A DNA stretch of 64,000 nt from Kribbella capetownensis (GCF_004331485.1 NZ_SJKD01000011.1:186001-250000), one strand, 5' to 3'; positions 35,721 to 44,488 are shown, numbered from the stretch's first letter. The notes: a model not told the origin generated them from the letters alone. A program made the numbers and translations.

Positions 35721-35887
35721 CAGAGGGCGTCTGAGAACCCTGCGCCTACTGCGGGGCACTCGGCACGGCACCTCGCCGCACGGGTGCAAAGGCCACGATG
35801 CTCCGCATCGAGACCTTCGCCCCCGCACGGCGATGCACCGCACCGAGCACCTCCTCGCGACGGCGCAGAGTTCTCAGACGCCCTCTC
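35721..35887. repeat. Near-complete ~165-nt palindrome between tctC and the two-component system
   Basis: The outer 25 bases (35722-35746, beginning AGAGGGCGTCTGAGAAC) match the inverse of 35862-35886 with one mismatch. Similarity continues inward through CTCGGCAC/GTGCTCGG and TCGCCGCACGGG/CCCGCACGGCGA to a perfect tip CGATGC-TCC-GCATCG (35796-35810). Many inner differences are G-T/A-C type changes that keep pairing. The whole element can fold into one long stem. It fills most of the 329-base intergenic region 35693-36021, which holds no gene. A MITE-like element or a structured RNA are the main options. Confidence 0.85.
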
Positions 35888-36021
35888 AGGGCGTTGATCG
35901 TGACCTTCCCGCGGGAGTGCCGTCTGCCTTGTGTCAGCAGCGGAGGTTGAGTTCATTGTGGTCACACGCCGAATTCCGCCGAGGTGTGGCAAAGCCGGCG
36001 CTCGACCGGTGATCATGCGAC

Positions 36022-37683
36022 ATGGCATGGAGACTGGGCAAGCGGCCGACCCTGGCCGGTCAGCTGCTGGTGCTGCAGCTGGCGATCGTGGTGGTGGTGC
36101 TGGTCGCCGTCGCCGCGGTCTCGCTCGCCCAGTCCGCGGCCACCTTCAACCGGGTCGAGGGACGCAGAGTGACCGCCCTGGCCGAGCAGCTCTCCGGCAA
36201 TCAGACCTTGCGGTTCGGCATCCGGCACCCGGCGCCGGCCGAGGTCCTGGCGCCGTTGCTCCAGACCACGCTGACCCAGTCCGGCGTCACCTCGATCACC
36301 ATCGCCGACGCGAAGGGCCGGGTGATCGCCGCGACCGAGCTCTCCGCGCTCGGCAGCGAGCTGACGCTCGGTGATCCCAGGGTCGCGAAAGGCCGCGGCT
36401 GGTCCGGCGAGCTCGGCGTCGACGACGGGACCGAGCTGGTCTCGCAGGTCCCGGTGCTGAGTCAGGGCACGAACGCGGACAACCAGCCGGACGGGACGCT
36501 CGGCGACCAGATCGGCACGGTGATGGTCGGTGAGCGGGCTCCGTCGATCTGGCAGCGGCTGCGCGGCGCATCGTCGTACCTGGCGATCTATCTGGGCATC
36601 GCGTGTGTGCTCGGGCTGCTCGGCTCGTGGTTGCTCGCTCGCCGGATCAAGCGGCAGACGCTCGGACTCGAGCCGCGGGAGATCGCCGGGCTGGCCGAGC
36701 ACCGCGAGGCGATGCTCTACGGACTGGCCGAGGGAGTCGTCGCGCTGGATCCGCACCTGCGGGTGACGCTGGTGAACGACGTCGGCCGCCGGCTGCTCGA
36801 CCTGCCGGAGAACGCGGTCGGTAGGAGCCTGCGTGAGCTAGGGATCGAGGGCCGGCTCCGCGAGGTTCTGGCCGGGGAGCACTCCGGTGACGAGGCTCGC
36901 GACGCGGTCGTCGTACGGCGTGGGCGGGTGCTGGTGATGAACCGGATGAGCGTCACCAAGGACGGGCACTCGCTTGGCTCAGTGACTACGCTGCGCGATC
37001 GGACCGAGCTGGCGCAACTGGAGCGTGAGCTCGGCTCGTTCCGCAGTTCGGCCGAGTTGCTGCGGGCCCAGACCCACGAGTTCGCGAACCAGTTGCACAC
37101 GATCTCGGGGCTGATCCAGATCGGGGAGTACGACGAGGTCGTCACGTACGTCGGGGCCCTCAACCGTTATCGTGAGTCGCTCGACCTGACCGTGACCCGG
37201 CGGGTCCAGGACACCGCGGTCGCCGCCCTGCTGATGGCGAAGTCCTCCGTCGCGGCCGAACGCCGCGTCGAGCTCCGCGTGTCCGAACGCACCACGCTGC
37301 TCCGGCTCGACCCGGAACTGTCGGCGGACGTGGCTACCGTGATCGGCAACCTGGTCGACAACGCGATCGACGCCGCTGCCCAGTCGGGTACGCCGCTGTC
37401 GCCCGCGTGGGTCGAGGTCGAGTTGCGGCAGGACGCCGCCAGCGTGGAGATCGTGGTCCGCGACTCCGGTCCCGGGGTGGCGCCCGAGCTCGCACAGGAG
37501 GTGTTCGCGCATGGCTTCACCACCAAGGCCGCTGCCGGCGGTGAGCGCGGGATCGGACTGGCGATGACCCGGCTGGTCTGCCGGCGGCGTGGTGGCGAGG
37601 TCGCGGTCACGAACACCGAGGACGGCGGCGCCGCGTTCATCGCGAGGATGTCCGTCCAGCGCCTGCCCGAGGGAGCCCGATGA
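36022..37683 (+). CDS. Sensor histidine kinase, CitA/DcuS type
   Basis: A 553-aa membrane kinase. TM1 lies at about 14-35, a periplasmic-type PAS/sCache sensor domain at about 40-170, TM2 at about 180-200, a cytoplasmic PAS at about 220-320, then the SPOB-type dimerisation helix with phospho-acceptor His in LRAQTHEFANQLHTISGLIQ. The ATP domain has NLVDNAIDAA (N box), DSGPGV and GERGIGLAMTR. Kinases of this type sense citrate, C4-dicarboxylates or similar acids. Location opposite tctCBA and overlap with the response-regulator gene fit carboxylate sensing for that transporter. Confidence 0.92.
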   Translation: MAWRLGKRPTLAGQLLVLQLAIVVVVLVAVAAVSLAQSAATFNRVEGRRVTALAEQLSGNQTLRFGIRHPAPAEVLAPLLQTTLTQSGVTSITIADAKGRVIAATELSALGSELTLGDPRVAKGRGWSGELGVDDGTELVSQVPVLSQGTNADNQPDGTLGDQIGTVMVGERAPSIWQRLRGASSYLAIYLGIACVLGLLGSWLLARRIKRQTLGLEPREIAGLAEHREAMLYGLAEGVVALDPHLRVTLVNDVGRRLLDLPENAVGRSLRELGIEGRLREVLAGEHSGDEARDAVVVRRGRVLVMNRMSVTKDGHSLGSVTTLRDRTELAQLERELGSFRSSAELLRAQTHEFANQLHTISGLIQIGEYDEVVTYVGALNRYRESLDLTVTRRVQDTAVAALLMAKSSVAAERRVELRVSERTTLLRLDPELSADVATVIGNLVDNAIDAAAQSGTPLSPAWVEVELRQDAASVEIVVRDSGPGVAPELAQEVFAHGFTTKAAAGGERGIGLAMTRLVCRRRGGEVAVTNTEDGGAAFIARMSVQRLPEGAR

Positions 37684-38345
37684 TCTCCGTCCTGGTCGTC
37701 GACGACGACTTCATGGTCGCCCGCATCCACCGCGGTTTCGTGGACCGCGTGCCCGGTTTCGAGGTCGTCGGTACGGCGAACTCCGGGGAGCAGGCGCTGG
37801 AGGCGATCGGGAAACTGCAGCCGGACCTCGTGCTGCTCGACCTGTACCTGCCCGACATCTTCGGCCTCGACCTGATCGGGCGGATGCGGGCCGCGCAGCC
37901 GGACTGCGACATCCTGGTCATCACCGCTGCGCGTGAGGCGGACGCCGTACGAGGTGCGGTGCGGCAAGGGGTGGTCAACTACCTGCTGAAACCCTTCGGT
38001 TTCGAGGATCTGCGGTCGCGGCTCGAGGAGTACGCGCGACGGCGGGCGAGCGTACCCGACCAGGTGACGAGCCAGGCCGACGTCGACCGGGTGCTCGGAC
38101 CGGTGCGACCGACGGTCAATCGGCTGCCCAAGGGTCTGAGCCAGGAGACTGCGGCCCTGGTCGCCGCGGCCCTCCGCGCCGCCGCGCAGAACCTGTCGGC
38201 CGCCGAGTGTGCCGAGAAGGTCGGCATCTCCCGCGTCAGTGCCCGCCGCTACCTCGAGTTCTTCTGCACCCGCGGCCAGGTCGAGGTCGCCCTCCGTTAC
38301 GGCACGACCGGCCGTCCCGAACGCCGCTACCACTGGCGCCAGTAG
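37680..38345 (+). CDS. Response regulator, CitB/DcuR type
   Basis: A 221-aa two-domain regulator coupled to the kinase gene by a 4-base overlap. The receiver domain has the acidic pair D8-D9 and phospho-acceptor D54 in LLDLYLPD. The C-terminal part carries a helix-turn-helix (SAAECAEKVGISRVSARRYLEF) followed by VEVALRYGTTGRPERRYHW, the standard ending of CitB/DcuR/DctR regulators. Probable target: the divergent tctCBA promoter. Confidence 0.92.
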   Translation: MISVLVVDDDFMVARIHRGFVDRVPGFEVVGTANSGEQALEAIGKLQPDLVLLDLYLPDIFGLDLIGRMRAAQPDCDILVITAAREADAVRGAVRQGVVNYLLKPFGFEDLRSRLEEYARRRASVPDQVTSQADVDRVLGPVRPTVNRLPKGLSQETAALVAAALRAAAQNLSAAECAEKVGISRVSARRYLEFFCTRGQVEVALRYGTTGRPERRYHWRQ

Positions 38346-38355
38346 GGTGCGGCGT

Positions 38356-38877
38356 ATGCCGTTGTTCTCATTTGAGGGAAAGAGCCCGAGCGTGCATCCG
38401 GACGCGTGGATCGCGCCGACCGCCACCCTGGTGGGCGACGTCGTGGTCGAGGCGGGCGTGTCGATCTGGTACGGCGCGGTGATCCGGGCCGACCTGGGCA
38501 CGATCACCATCCGGGCCGGGGCGAACATCCAGGACAACACCGTGATCCACTCCGGCAGCAACGGCTGCGAGATCGGGCCGAACGCGACCGTCGGCCATCT
38601 GTGCCTGGTGCACGACTGCACGATCGGCGAGCAGGCGCTGGTCGGGAACGGCGCGATCGTCCTGGACGGCGCGGTCGTCGGCGAACGCACGCTGGTCGCG
38701 GCCGGGTCGACCGTGACGCCGGGTGCGGTGATCCCGCCGGAATCGGTGGCGCTCGGCAGCCCGGCGAAGAAGATCGTCCCGCTCGACGGCACCGCCAAGC
38801 TGTTCGTCGACCACAACGCCGCCGTCTACCACAACCTCGCCGAACGTCACGCCGCGTCGATCGAGCAGGTCGGCTGA
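38356..38877 (+). CDS. Gamma-carbonic-anhydrase-like left-handed beta-helix protein
   Basis: A 173-aa protein made of hexapeptide repeats ([LIV]-G-x4 type) from about residue 20 to 130, followed by a C-terminal helix. The zinc ligand positions are visible as VIHSG, VGHLCLVHDC, giving His residues at the expected spacing. Members bind zinc or another metal; some hydrate CO2, others (PaaY, YrdA-like) have thioesterase or unknown roles. The ATG at 38356 is 11 bases after the response-regulator stop. No linked pathway is visible. Confidence 0.85.
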   Translation: MPLFSFEGKSPSVHPDAWIAPTATLVGDVVVEAGVSIWYGAVIRADLGTITIRAGANIQDNTVIHSGSNGCEIGPNATVGHLCLVHDCTIGEQALVGNGAIVLDGAVVGERTLVAAGSTVTPGAVIPPESVALGSPAKKIVPLDGTAKLFVDHNAAVYHNLAERHAASIEQVG

Positions 38878-38997
38878 GTCTCTCGGGTCCCGGACCGATC
38901 CCGCCGGATGCCGGACTGATCCCGTCGTACGCCGGAAAGGAAAGTGAAAGGACCCGGTGCGAGGTTAGGTTTGGCAGCAGACCGAGGGAGGGTGCTC

Positions 38998-39360
38998 ATG
39001 ACCGATATCGCGAACACCGGCGCCGTGGTGATCAACCGTGCGGACGGGCGGGACGACGGCGAGGAGTGGACCGAGAACTACACCGAGTTGCCTGGTGGCG
39101 CCGGTGTCTCTCTGATCCTGGAAGCCACCACGAAGGAGGGCGCCGGCCCGCGGCTGCACATGCATCCGTACGCCGAGACGTTCATCATCCGGCGCGGTAC
39201 GGCGACCTTCACCGTGGGCGACGAGCAGATCGTCGGCAAGGCCGGCCAGATCCTCGTCGTACCGGCGAACACGCCGCACAAGTTCCGTACCGGACCGGGC
39301 GGCTACGAGGCCGTCCACATCCACGCCAACCCGACGTTCGAGACCACCTGGCTGGAGTAG
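38998..39360 (+). CDS. Cupin-domain protein
   Basis: A 120-aa single cupin. Cupin motif 1 reads GPRLHMHPYAETFIIRRG, with metal ligands H, H and E; motif 2 is PANTPHKFRTG with the last His. The start at 38998 follows GAGGGAGGG at the right distance; an earlier in-frame ATG at 38944 lacks a ribosome site. Function of small cupins ranges from sugar isomerases to dioxygenases and cannot be fixed here. It is convergent with and directly adjacent to the MalY-like gene. Confidence 0.85.
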   Translation: MTDIANTGAVVINRADGRDDGEEWTENYTELPGGAGVSLILEATTKEGAGPRLHMHPYAETFIIRRGTATFTVGDEQIVGKAGQILVVPANTPHKFRTGPGGYEAVHIHANPTFETTWLE

Positions 39361-40479
39361 TCAGCCGGCGGTCCGCATTCGGTCGACGATCAGCTCGAGG
39401 AGTTCGGGGCCGGTGCCGAAGTTGAGGCGGACGAAGCCGGTGGCGCCCGGGTCGTAGTCGCGACCCGGGCCCAAGGCAACCTTCGCGCGGCGGAGGAAGA
39501 ACTCGCTCGGCTCCTCGTCCAGCCCGAGCCCACGGCAGTCGAGCCAGGCCAGGTACGTCGCCTCCGGCGGAGTCCAGGTGATGCCGCCAGGCAGGTGGTC
39601 GCGCAGGTACCCGCGGTTCTCGTCGAGCTGTCGCAGTACGGCGTCGAGCCAGTCGTCGCACTCGGAGAACGCGACCTCTGCGGCAAGGACTCCGAGCAGT
39701 CCGGCCTGCTCGGCGGTGTAAGGCAGACGATCGACGACCCTCTGCGCCCGGTCGGATGCCGTCACGGCCATCGCCGCCTTCAGCCCTGCCAGGTTGAACG
39801 CCTTCGACGCTGACGTCAGCACGATCCCGTGCTCGCGGGCCGCGTCGGACACCTCGAGCCACGGCACATGTGACGCGCCGGGCAGCACCAGCGGCGCATG
39901 GATCTCATCGGCCAGAACCCAAGCGTCGTACGCCGCGCAGAGCTCCGCGATCGCCGCGAGCTCCTCGTGCGGCAACACCCGGCCGGTCGGGTTGTGCGGG
40001 TTGGCGAGGACCAGTACTTCGAGCCCGTCAGCCAGCGCCTCGCGGAGGCGATCGAGGTCGAACCAGCCGTCCTCACGCAACGGGATCAGCACGGTGCGAA
40101 GGCCGGCTCGTGGGATCTGACTGAGGAACGGCGGGTACGCGGCGGTCGCGAAGCCGACCGAACCACCCGGTGCGAGGGCGAGACAGAGCTCGATCAGTCC
40201 GGCCATCACGTCCGGTACCAACGTGATGCGGTCCGGATCCACGGTCCACCCGAGCCGCCGGTCGGCGAAGCCGGTGAAGGCATCCCGCAAGGACTTCGGC
40301 ACCTCGAAGGCGTACCCGAGATCGCTGCGGTCCACCGCCTCGTGCAGGACCCGCGCGATCGGCTCGGCGAGATCGAAGTCCATCTCCGCCACCGTCGCCG
40401 AGATCACTCCCGGCGCGTGGCCGGACCATTTCTCGCCGCGTCGCTTCTGTAACTCCGCCAGCTCGGCAACCTTCAGCAT
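39361..40479 (-). CDS. MalY/PatB-type aminotransferase, probable cystathionine beta-lyase
   Basis: A 372-aa fold-type I PLP enzyme. The cofactor Lys is in SASKAFNLAGLK, the Asp/Tyr cofactor contacts are in VLADEIHAPLV, and NPHNPTG is the class I/II aminotransferase signature. The opening KWSGHAPGVISATVAEMDF resembles the KW...LPMWVADMDF start of MalY/PatB enzymes, which split cystathionine or cysteine conjugates. In Escherichia coli MalY also represses the maltose system by protein contact; nothing shows that here. Confidence 0.85.
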   Translation of the reverse strand: MLKVAELAELQKRRGEKWSGHAPGVISATVAEMDFDLAEPIARVLHEAVDRSDLGYAFEVPKSLRDAFTGFADRRLGWTVDPDRITLVPDVMAGLIELCLALAPGGSVGFATAAYPPFLSQIPRAGLRTVLIPLREDGWFDLDRLREALADGLEVLVLANPHNPTGRVLPHEELAAIAELCAAYDAWVLADEIHAPLVLPGASHVPWLEVSDAAREHGIVLTSASKAFNLAGLKAAMAVTASDRAQRVVDRLPYTAEQAGLLGVLAAEVAFSECDDWLDAVLRQLDENRGYLRDHLPGGITWTPPEATYLAWLDCRGLGLDEEPSEFFLRRAKVALGPGRDYDPGATGFVRLNFGTGPELLELIVDRMRTAG

Positions 40480-40500
40480 GCCGAGGATGTACCCAGTTCG

Positions 40501-41103
40501 TCAGTCCGGGACGCGGTCGCCGGGTGGGGTGAAGGCGGCCAGGATGGTCGTGGTGATGTAGGCGGCGGCCTTGTCGGGGGTGACGCGGCCGGCGGTGATC
40601 TCGTCGGCCGCCCCGTGCATCACGTTGTGCATGACGCCGACCAGCCACGACGTCGGCAGGTCCTTCCGGAAAGCGCCCTGCTTGCGGCCGCGCTCGATCA
40701 GCTTCTCCACCCGTGCCATCGGGTCGGCGTGCAGCTCCCGCACCCGGCCCGGCGGGAGGGTGTTCTGAGCGGCGATCAGGAGCGAGCGATACCGGTCCAC
40801 CAGGCGCCAGCTGGACTCGATCAGCTGGGTCAGCGCGTCGCGCGGATCCCCGGTCAGGTCGACCTGGGCGAGTGCCTCCTCGCCGTCCTCGATCGCGTGC
40901 ACGAACACCGCGTCGAGCAGCTCGGCCCGGGACGGGAAATGGCCGTACAGGGTGACCCGCCCGACACCGGCCGCTTTGGCGATCTCGCTCGTACTGGCCG
41001 CCGGATCGCGGCCCAGGCACTCCGTCGCCGCGTCCAGGATCGCCGCGATGTTGCGCTGCGCGTCGGCCCGCTTGCCCGTCGTACTCGCCTGCTTCGCCGG
41101 CAT
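40501..41103 (-). CDS. TetR/AcrR-family repressor of the adjacent efflux pump
   Basis: A 200-aa regulator. The helix-turn-helix reads TSEIAKAAGVGRVTLYGHFPSR (residues ~38-59, quoted in part). The start MPAKQAS at 41103 follows GGGAG; an in-frame ATG further upstream would enter the operator region. It is divergent from a DHA2-type drug transporter with two palindromes between, the classic arrangement of a local repressor relieved by the pump's substrate. Confidence 0.9.
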   Translation of the reverse strand: MPAKQASTTGKRADAQRNIAAILDAATECLGRDPAASTSEIAKAAGVGRVTLYGHFPSRAELLDAVFVHAIEDGEEALAQVDLTGDPRDALTQLIESSWRLVDRYRSLLIAAQNTLPPGRVRELHADPMARVEKLIERGRKQGAFRKDLPTSWLVGVMHNVMHGAADEITAGRVTPDKAAAYITTTILAAFTPPGDRVPD

Positions 41104-41131
41104 CGGAACTCCCTTGTCGAACACTGCTGTA

Positions 41132-41172
41132 CGAGTTACTGTACCTGCAATAACTCGAACAATGGTGTTCGA
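41132..41172. promoter_or_regulatory. TetR-type operators between repressor and efflux gene
   Basis: CGAGTTA (41132-41138) and TAACTCG (41151-41157) are exact inverted repeats 12 bases apart. Overlapping them is TCGAACA-ATGG-TGTTCGA (41155-41172), with 7-bp perfect arms. Another GTCGAACA half copy occurs at 41116-41123 near the repressor start. The arrangement is suited to repress both divergent genes. Confidence 0.75.
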
Positions 41173-41195
41173 TTTGACTAGTGAGGACGAGAATC

Positions 41196-42587
41196 ATGGA
41201 AGAAACCGGAGCGGACCCGCGTCGGTGGCGACTGCTCGGACTACTCGCCATCGCGCAGTTCATGCTGATCCTGGACGTGACCGTGGTAGCGATCGCGCTG
41301 CCGCACATCGGCATCGACCTCGGCCTGGACCGCAGCACGCTGACCTGGGTGGTCAGCGCGTACACCCTGATGTTCGGCGGCCTGATGCTGCTCGGCGGCC
41401 GGGCCTCCGATCTGTTCGGATCCCGCGTCGTGGTGCTCACCGGGCTGCTGGTGTTCACCGCGGCCTCGCTGACCAGCGGACTGGCCAACAGCGCCGAACT
41501 GCTGATCGGCGGCCGGATCGCGCAGGGCGTCGGCGCTGCGCTGCTCTCACCGAGTGCGCTGTCCGTGGTGACCAAAACGTTCGACGGCGAGGAGCGGAAC
41601 AAGGCGCTCGGCATCTGGTCCGCGATCGGTGGTGGTGGCGCGGCGATCGGCGTACTGATCGGCGGACTGCTGACCGCCGGACCGGGCTGGCAGTGGGTGT
41701 TCTACGTCAACGTCCCGGTCGGTCTGGTCGTGTTCGCGATCCTGCTCCGGATGCTGCCCGCCGACCGGCCGGCCGAGCGTCAGGGCGGGTTGGACCTGCC
41801 GGGCGCGATCCTGGTCACGGCCGGCACCGGTACGGCGATCTACGCGCTGATCAAGGCCGGAGACCGGGGCTGGTTGTCCGCCGCGACACTGCTGACCTTG
41901 GCCGGCGCGGTTGTCCTGTACGCCGCGTTCGCCTGGCTGCAGCGGGTCGTCTGGTCGCCGCTGATGGACCTGCGGATCCTGACCCGCCGACCGGTTGCCG
42001 CCGGCTCCTTCCTGATCCTGGTCGCGACCGCGCTGATGATCTCGATCTTCTTCCTCGGATCGTTCTATCTCCAGCATTACAAGGGGTACGGCGCCCTTCG
42101 CACCGGACTGTCCTTCCTTCCGATCGCCGTCGCCACGACCATCGGGGCACACCTGTCCGGACAGCTGGTCGGCAAGGTCGGTGCTCGTCCGGTCGCGATG
42201 GTCGGGCTGGCCGTCGCTGCGATCGCCATCGTTGTCCCAGCGGTCTGGGATGGTGCTCTCATGGTGGTGATCGGGACGACGATCGGGGGCGCTGGGATCG
42301 GTGCCGCGTTCGTCGCCGCGTCGACCACGACGTTCAGCCAGATCGACTACCGCGAGGCTGGGGTCGCGTCCGGGATTCTGAGCACGTTCCACGAGTTCGG
42401 TGGTTCGCTCGGGGTTGCGGTGGTGTCCAGCCTCGCCGCGGCCAGCCTGGCCGGCACCGTGACGACCGGATTCACCCATGGTTTCACCTTCGCCGCGGTC
42501 GTTGCGGCCGTCGCAGCAGTCCTCGCGCTGGCCGTCGTACCGGCCGCCAGGCCCACGACAGGAGCAGAAGCCCATGCCGCACACTGA
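41196..42587 (+). CDS. DHA2-family (EmrB/QacA) drug efflux MFS transporter
   Basis: About 463 aa with 14 predicted membrane segments. Motif D1/antiporter-type sequences are visible: LDVTVVAIALPHI in TM1, GGRASDLFGSRVV in loop 2-3 and a GGGGAAIGVLIGGLL-like antiporter motif C in TM5. The ATG at 41196 is preceded by GAGGACGAG; a GTG at 41181 is possible. Downstream an acetyltransferase gene overlaps its end. Likely exports a cationic or lipophilic drug under TetR control. Confidence 0.9.
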   Translation: MEETGADPRRWRLLGLLAIAQFMLILDVTVVAIALPHIGIDLGLDRSTLTWVVSAYTLMFGGLMLLGGRASDLFGSRVVVLTGLLVFTAASLTSGLANSAELLIGGRIAQGVGAALLSPSALSVVTKTFDGEERNKALGIWSAIGGGGAAIGVLIGGLLTAGPGWQWVFYVNVPVGLVVFAILLRMLPADRPAERQGGLDLPGAILVTAGTGTAIYALIKAGDRGWLSAATLLTLAGAVVLYAAFAWLQRVVWSPLMDLRILTRRPVAAGSFLILVATALMISIFFLGSFYLQHYKGYGALRTGLSFLPIAVATTIGAHLSGQLVGKVGARPVAMVGLAVAAIAIVVPAVWDGALMVVIGTTIGGAGIGAAFVAASTTTFSQIDYREAGVASGILSTFHEFGGSLGVAVVSSLAAASLAGTVTTGFTHGFTFAAVVAAVAAVLALAVVPAARPTTGAEAHAAH

Positions 42588-43044
42588 GATCCGCCGCGCG
42601 GTCCCTGCGGACGCCGAGACCGTCTTGACCATGCTGCAGGAGCTCGCCGGGTATCAGGATCAGCTGGCGTACGTCACCGCGAGCGTTTCGGACTGGCAGG
42701 GCTTCCTGTCTCGCTCGGACGTGATCGTGCTGATCGCTTCGGTCGATGGGCAGGTGGCCGGCTATGTGTCGTCGCTGCGCCGGGCATATCTGTGGGTCGG
42801 TGGCGATCAACTCGCGCTGGACGACCTGAACGTCCGCGAACAGTTCCGCGACGCCGGCGTCGGTCGGGCCCTCATGCTCGAGCTGGCCCGGCATGCACTC
42901 CCCGACCGTCTCCCGATCGGCTGGGGCCTACGCCTCGAAAACAAGGCCGGCTACCGCTTCTACGAACGTTTAGGCGCCACCCTCACCACCAAAACCACCG
43001 CCAGCTGGAGCCCCGACATCTACGAGAAGCTGGTGGGCAACTAA
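42574..43044 (+). CDS. GNAT-family N-acetyltransferase
   Basis: A 156-aa acetyl-CoA-dependent transferase. The fold elements are visible: IRRAVPADAETVLTMLQELA (alpha1), LDDLNVREQFRDAGVGRALM with the acetyl-CoA-binding Q/R-x-x-G-x-G/A loop, and NKAGYRFYERLGA at the C-terminus. It overlaps the end of the efflux gene by 14 bases behind a GGAGCAG ribosome site, so it belongs to the same transcript. A role in modifying the drug that the pump exports is plausible but unproven. Confidence 0.87.
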   Translation: MPHTEIRRAVPADAETVLTMLQELAGYQDQLAYVTASVSDWQGFLSRSDVIVLIASVDGQVAGYVSSLRRAYLWVGGDQLALDDLNVREQFRDAGVGRALMLELARHALPDRLPIGWGLRLENKAGYRFYERLGATLTTKTTASWSPDIYEKLVGN

Positions 43045-43200
43045 TGGTTAGGCCTCCACGCGTCCGCTCCGCTCGGTACCGCTTGCCCGCAGCCGCTCCC
43101 ACCCACCCCGTTCCTTGCCTCGCGCGTGCTCCTACGTCGCCCGCTTGCTGACTACGGGTGGTGTCGCCGGCACGTACATCCTCAGCAGACACGATCTCGA

Positions 43201-43238
43201 GTGGTGGCCGCACGCCGCTACCGGCCTGCGGCCACCAC
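43201..43238. terminator. 12-bp hairpin in the 43045-43323 gap
   Basis: GTGGTGGCCGCA and TGCGGCCACCAC are exact complements with a 14-base loop. It lies in a 279-base region between the acetyltransferase gene and the convergent DHFR-like gene that shows no convincing gene on either strand. Position favours bidirectional termination, though no T-run follows. Confidence 0.55.
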
Positions 43239-43323
43239 AGGGGGCTGACTCGGCACGAGCCGGTCAGGTCCCGCGGTGGCCGCGTCGCGTGATGGCGCTG
43301 GGTTGTTGGGCACGGCGTGCCGG

Positions 43324-43923
43324 CTAGGTTGTGGTTCGGCGTTGGGGGCCGGCGGTCTTGGGGATTTCTCCGTGGAGGTGGGGGATGTAGACGAGCTTCT
43401 GGGTCTGGCCGTCGAGTACGGTTGACTCGACGAGTTCCAGGTCGAGCTCGGCGCCGTCGTGGAGGAGGGCAGCTGCGCCGGCGCGGCCGGATACGGCGGG
43501 GAACATGATGATCTCGAGGCGGTCGACGAGGCCGGCGGCGAGCAGAGCGCGGTTCAGCGCGATGCTGCCGTGCGATCGCATCGGGACGTCCGTGGTGCGC
43601 TTCAGGCGCTCGATCGCCGTCACCGCATCCTCGTTCAGAACCGTCGAGTTCTGCCACCCGAGCGGCTCTTCGAGTGTGCTGGAGAACACGATCTTCGGCA
43701 GCGTGTTCAGGCTGTCGTAGTAGGGCTCGTCAAAGTCGACCACGAACTTCCGGAACTGCCGGAACGTCGTCGCGCCGAAGACGAGTACCTGGTCCTGCGC
43801 GAAGGTGCGCACCCGGTCCGCGCGGATCTCGGGGCCCTCCTTCCCCCAATATCCGGGCCAGCCCGCGGCCATGCCGTAGCCGTCCACGCTGCAGAAGAAG
43901 TCAACGGTGAAGGTGGTGCTCAT
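43324..43923 (-). CDS. Dihydrofolate-reductase-like (RibD C-terminal) protein
   Basis: A 199-aa reductase-fold protein. It begins TTFTVDFFCSVDGY, matching the first strand and loop of the family, continues with LVFGATTFRQF, and has KIVFSSTL and GSIALNRALLAAGLVDRL for NADPH binding. Small members of this family are widespread in actinobacteria and act as NADPH-dependent reductases of unknown substrate. The C-terminal Thr/Arg-rich end is not conserved. Confidence 0.88.
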   Translation of the reverse strand: MSTTFTVDFFCSVDGYGMAAGWPGYWGKEGPEIRADRVRTFAQDQVLVFGATTFRQFRKFVVDFDEPYYDSLNTLPKIVFSSTLEEPLGWQNSTVLNEDAVTAIERLKRTTDVPMRSHGSIALNRALLAAGLVDRLEIIMFPAVSGRAGAAALLHDGAELDLELVESTVLDGQTQKLVYIPHLHGEIPKTAGPQRRTTT

Positions 43924-44016
43924 GTGGTGCTCCCTTTCCTGTTCTGCGCCGCCTCAGATGGGCCGGCGTCACTCCTTCTACGAACCCGACCGACCCGATC
44001 CGACATCTGTCTCGTA

Positions 44017-44385
44017 CTAGGTTGCGTCGGTCTTCTGACTGAAGGCGCAGCGCCAGCGGCCGTTCACGTGTACGTAGAGCTCGGTGATCCACTCTTCGGC
44101 GGTGTACGGCGTTCCGTCCCAGGAGCCCGTGCTGGCCTTGCGGGCTGTGTATACGACGGCGTCGCCGACGCGTGCGAGCCGTTCGTCTCCGATGACCGTC
44201 ATGGTGTGGTGCGCCAGCCTGCCTGAGGCGATCCATCCGAGGATGTCCGACCTCGGGGTGGCTCCGGACGGGCCGACGTACACCCAGTCGTCGGTCATGA
44301 ACTGCCCGATCGCGTCGGCGTCGTTGTGTAGCAGGGCGGCGTCGAAGGCGGCTGAGACGGCGCGGACTTCATCCTCGACTGGCAT
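44017..44385 (-). CDS. SnoaL/NTF2-like protein
   Basis: A 122-aa cone-shaped alpha+beta domain (DUF4440-type). It starts with a helical VEDEVRAVSAAFDAALLHND and then shows FMTDDWVYVGPSGATPRSD, ITELYVHVNGRWRCAFSQ, the usual strand pattern. The start at 44385 follows AAGGAGGAC. Proteins of this kind may be small isomerases, lyases or ligand carriers; no catalytic set is obvious. Divergent from the DUF998 gene. Confidence 0.85.
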   Translation of the reverse strand: MPVEDEVRAVSAAFDAALLHNDADAIGQFMTDDWVYVGPSGATPRSDILGWIASGRLAHHTMTVIGDERLARVGDAVVYTARKASTGSWDGTPYTAEEWITELYVHVNGRWRCAFSQKTDAT

Positions 44386-44488
44386 CTGTCCTCCTTGAAG
44401 AAACTCGCTCCGGGGTGTCGAAAATGAGGAAGGTCGGTCGACGCAGGGGAGTAGGAAACCCCTCAGTCTGCTGGAAGGAACTCGGACC

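Noticed and set aside
35720..36028. Leftward 102-codon frame across the long palindrome
   Set aside because: Its sequence is explained by the palindrome and shows no domain or ribosome site.
43045..43323. Possible small genes in the gap after the acetyltransferase
   Set aside because: Frames start without ribosome sites and read as low-complexity Arg/Pro/Ala; only the hairpin is supported.
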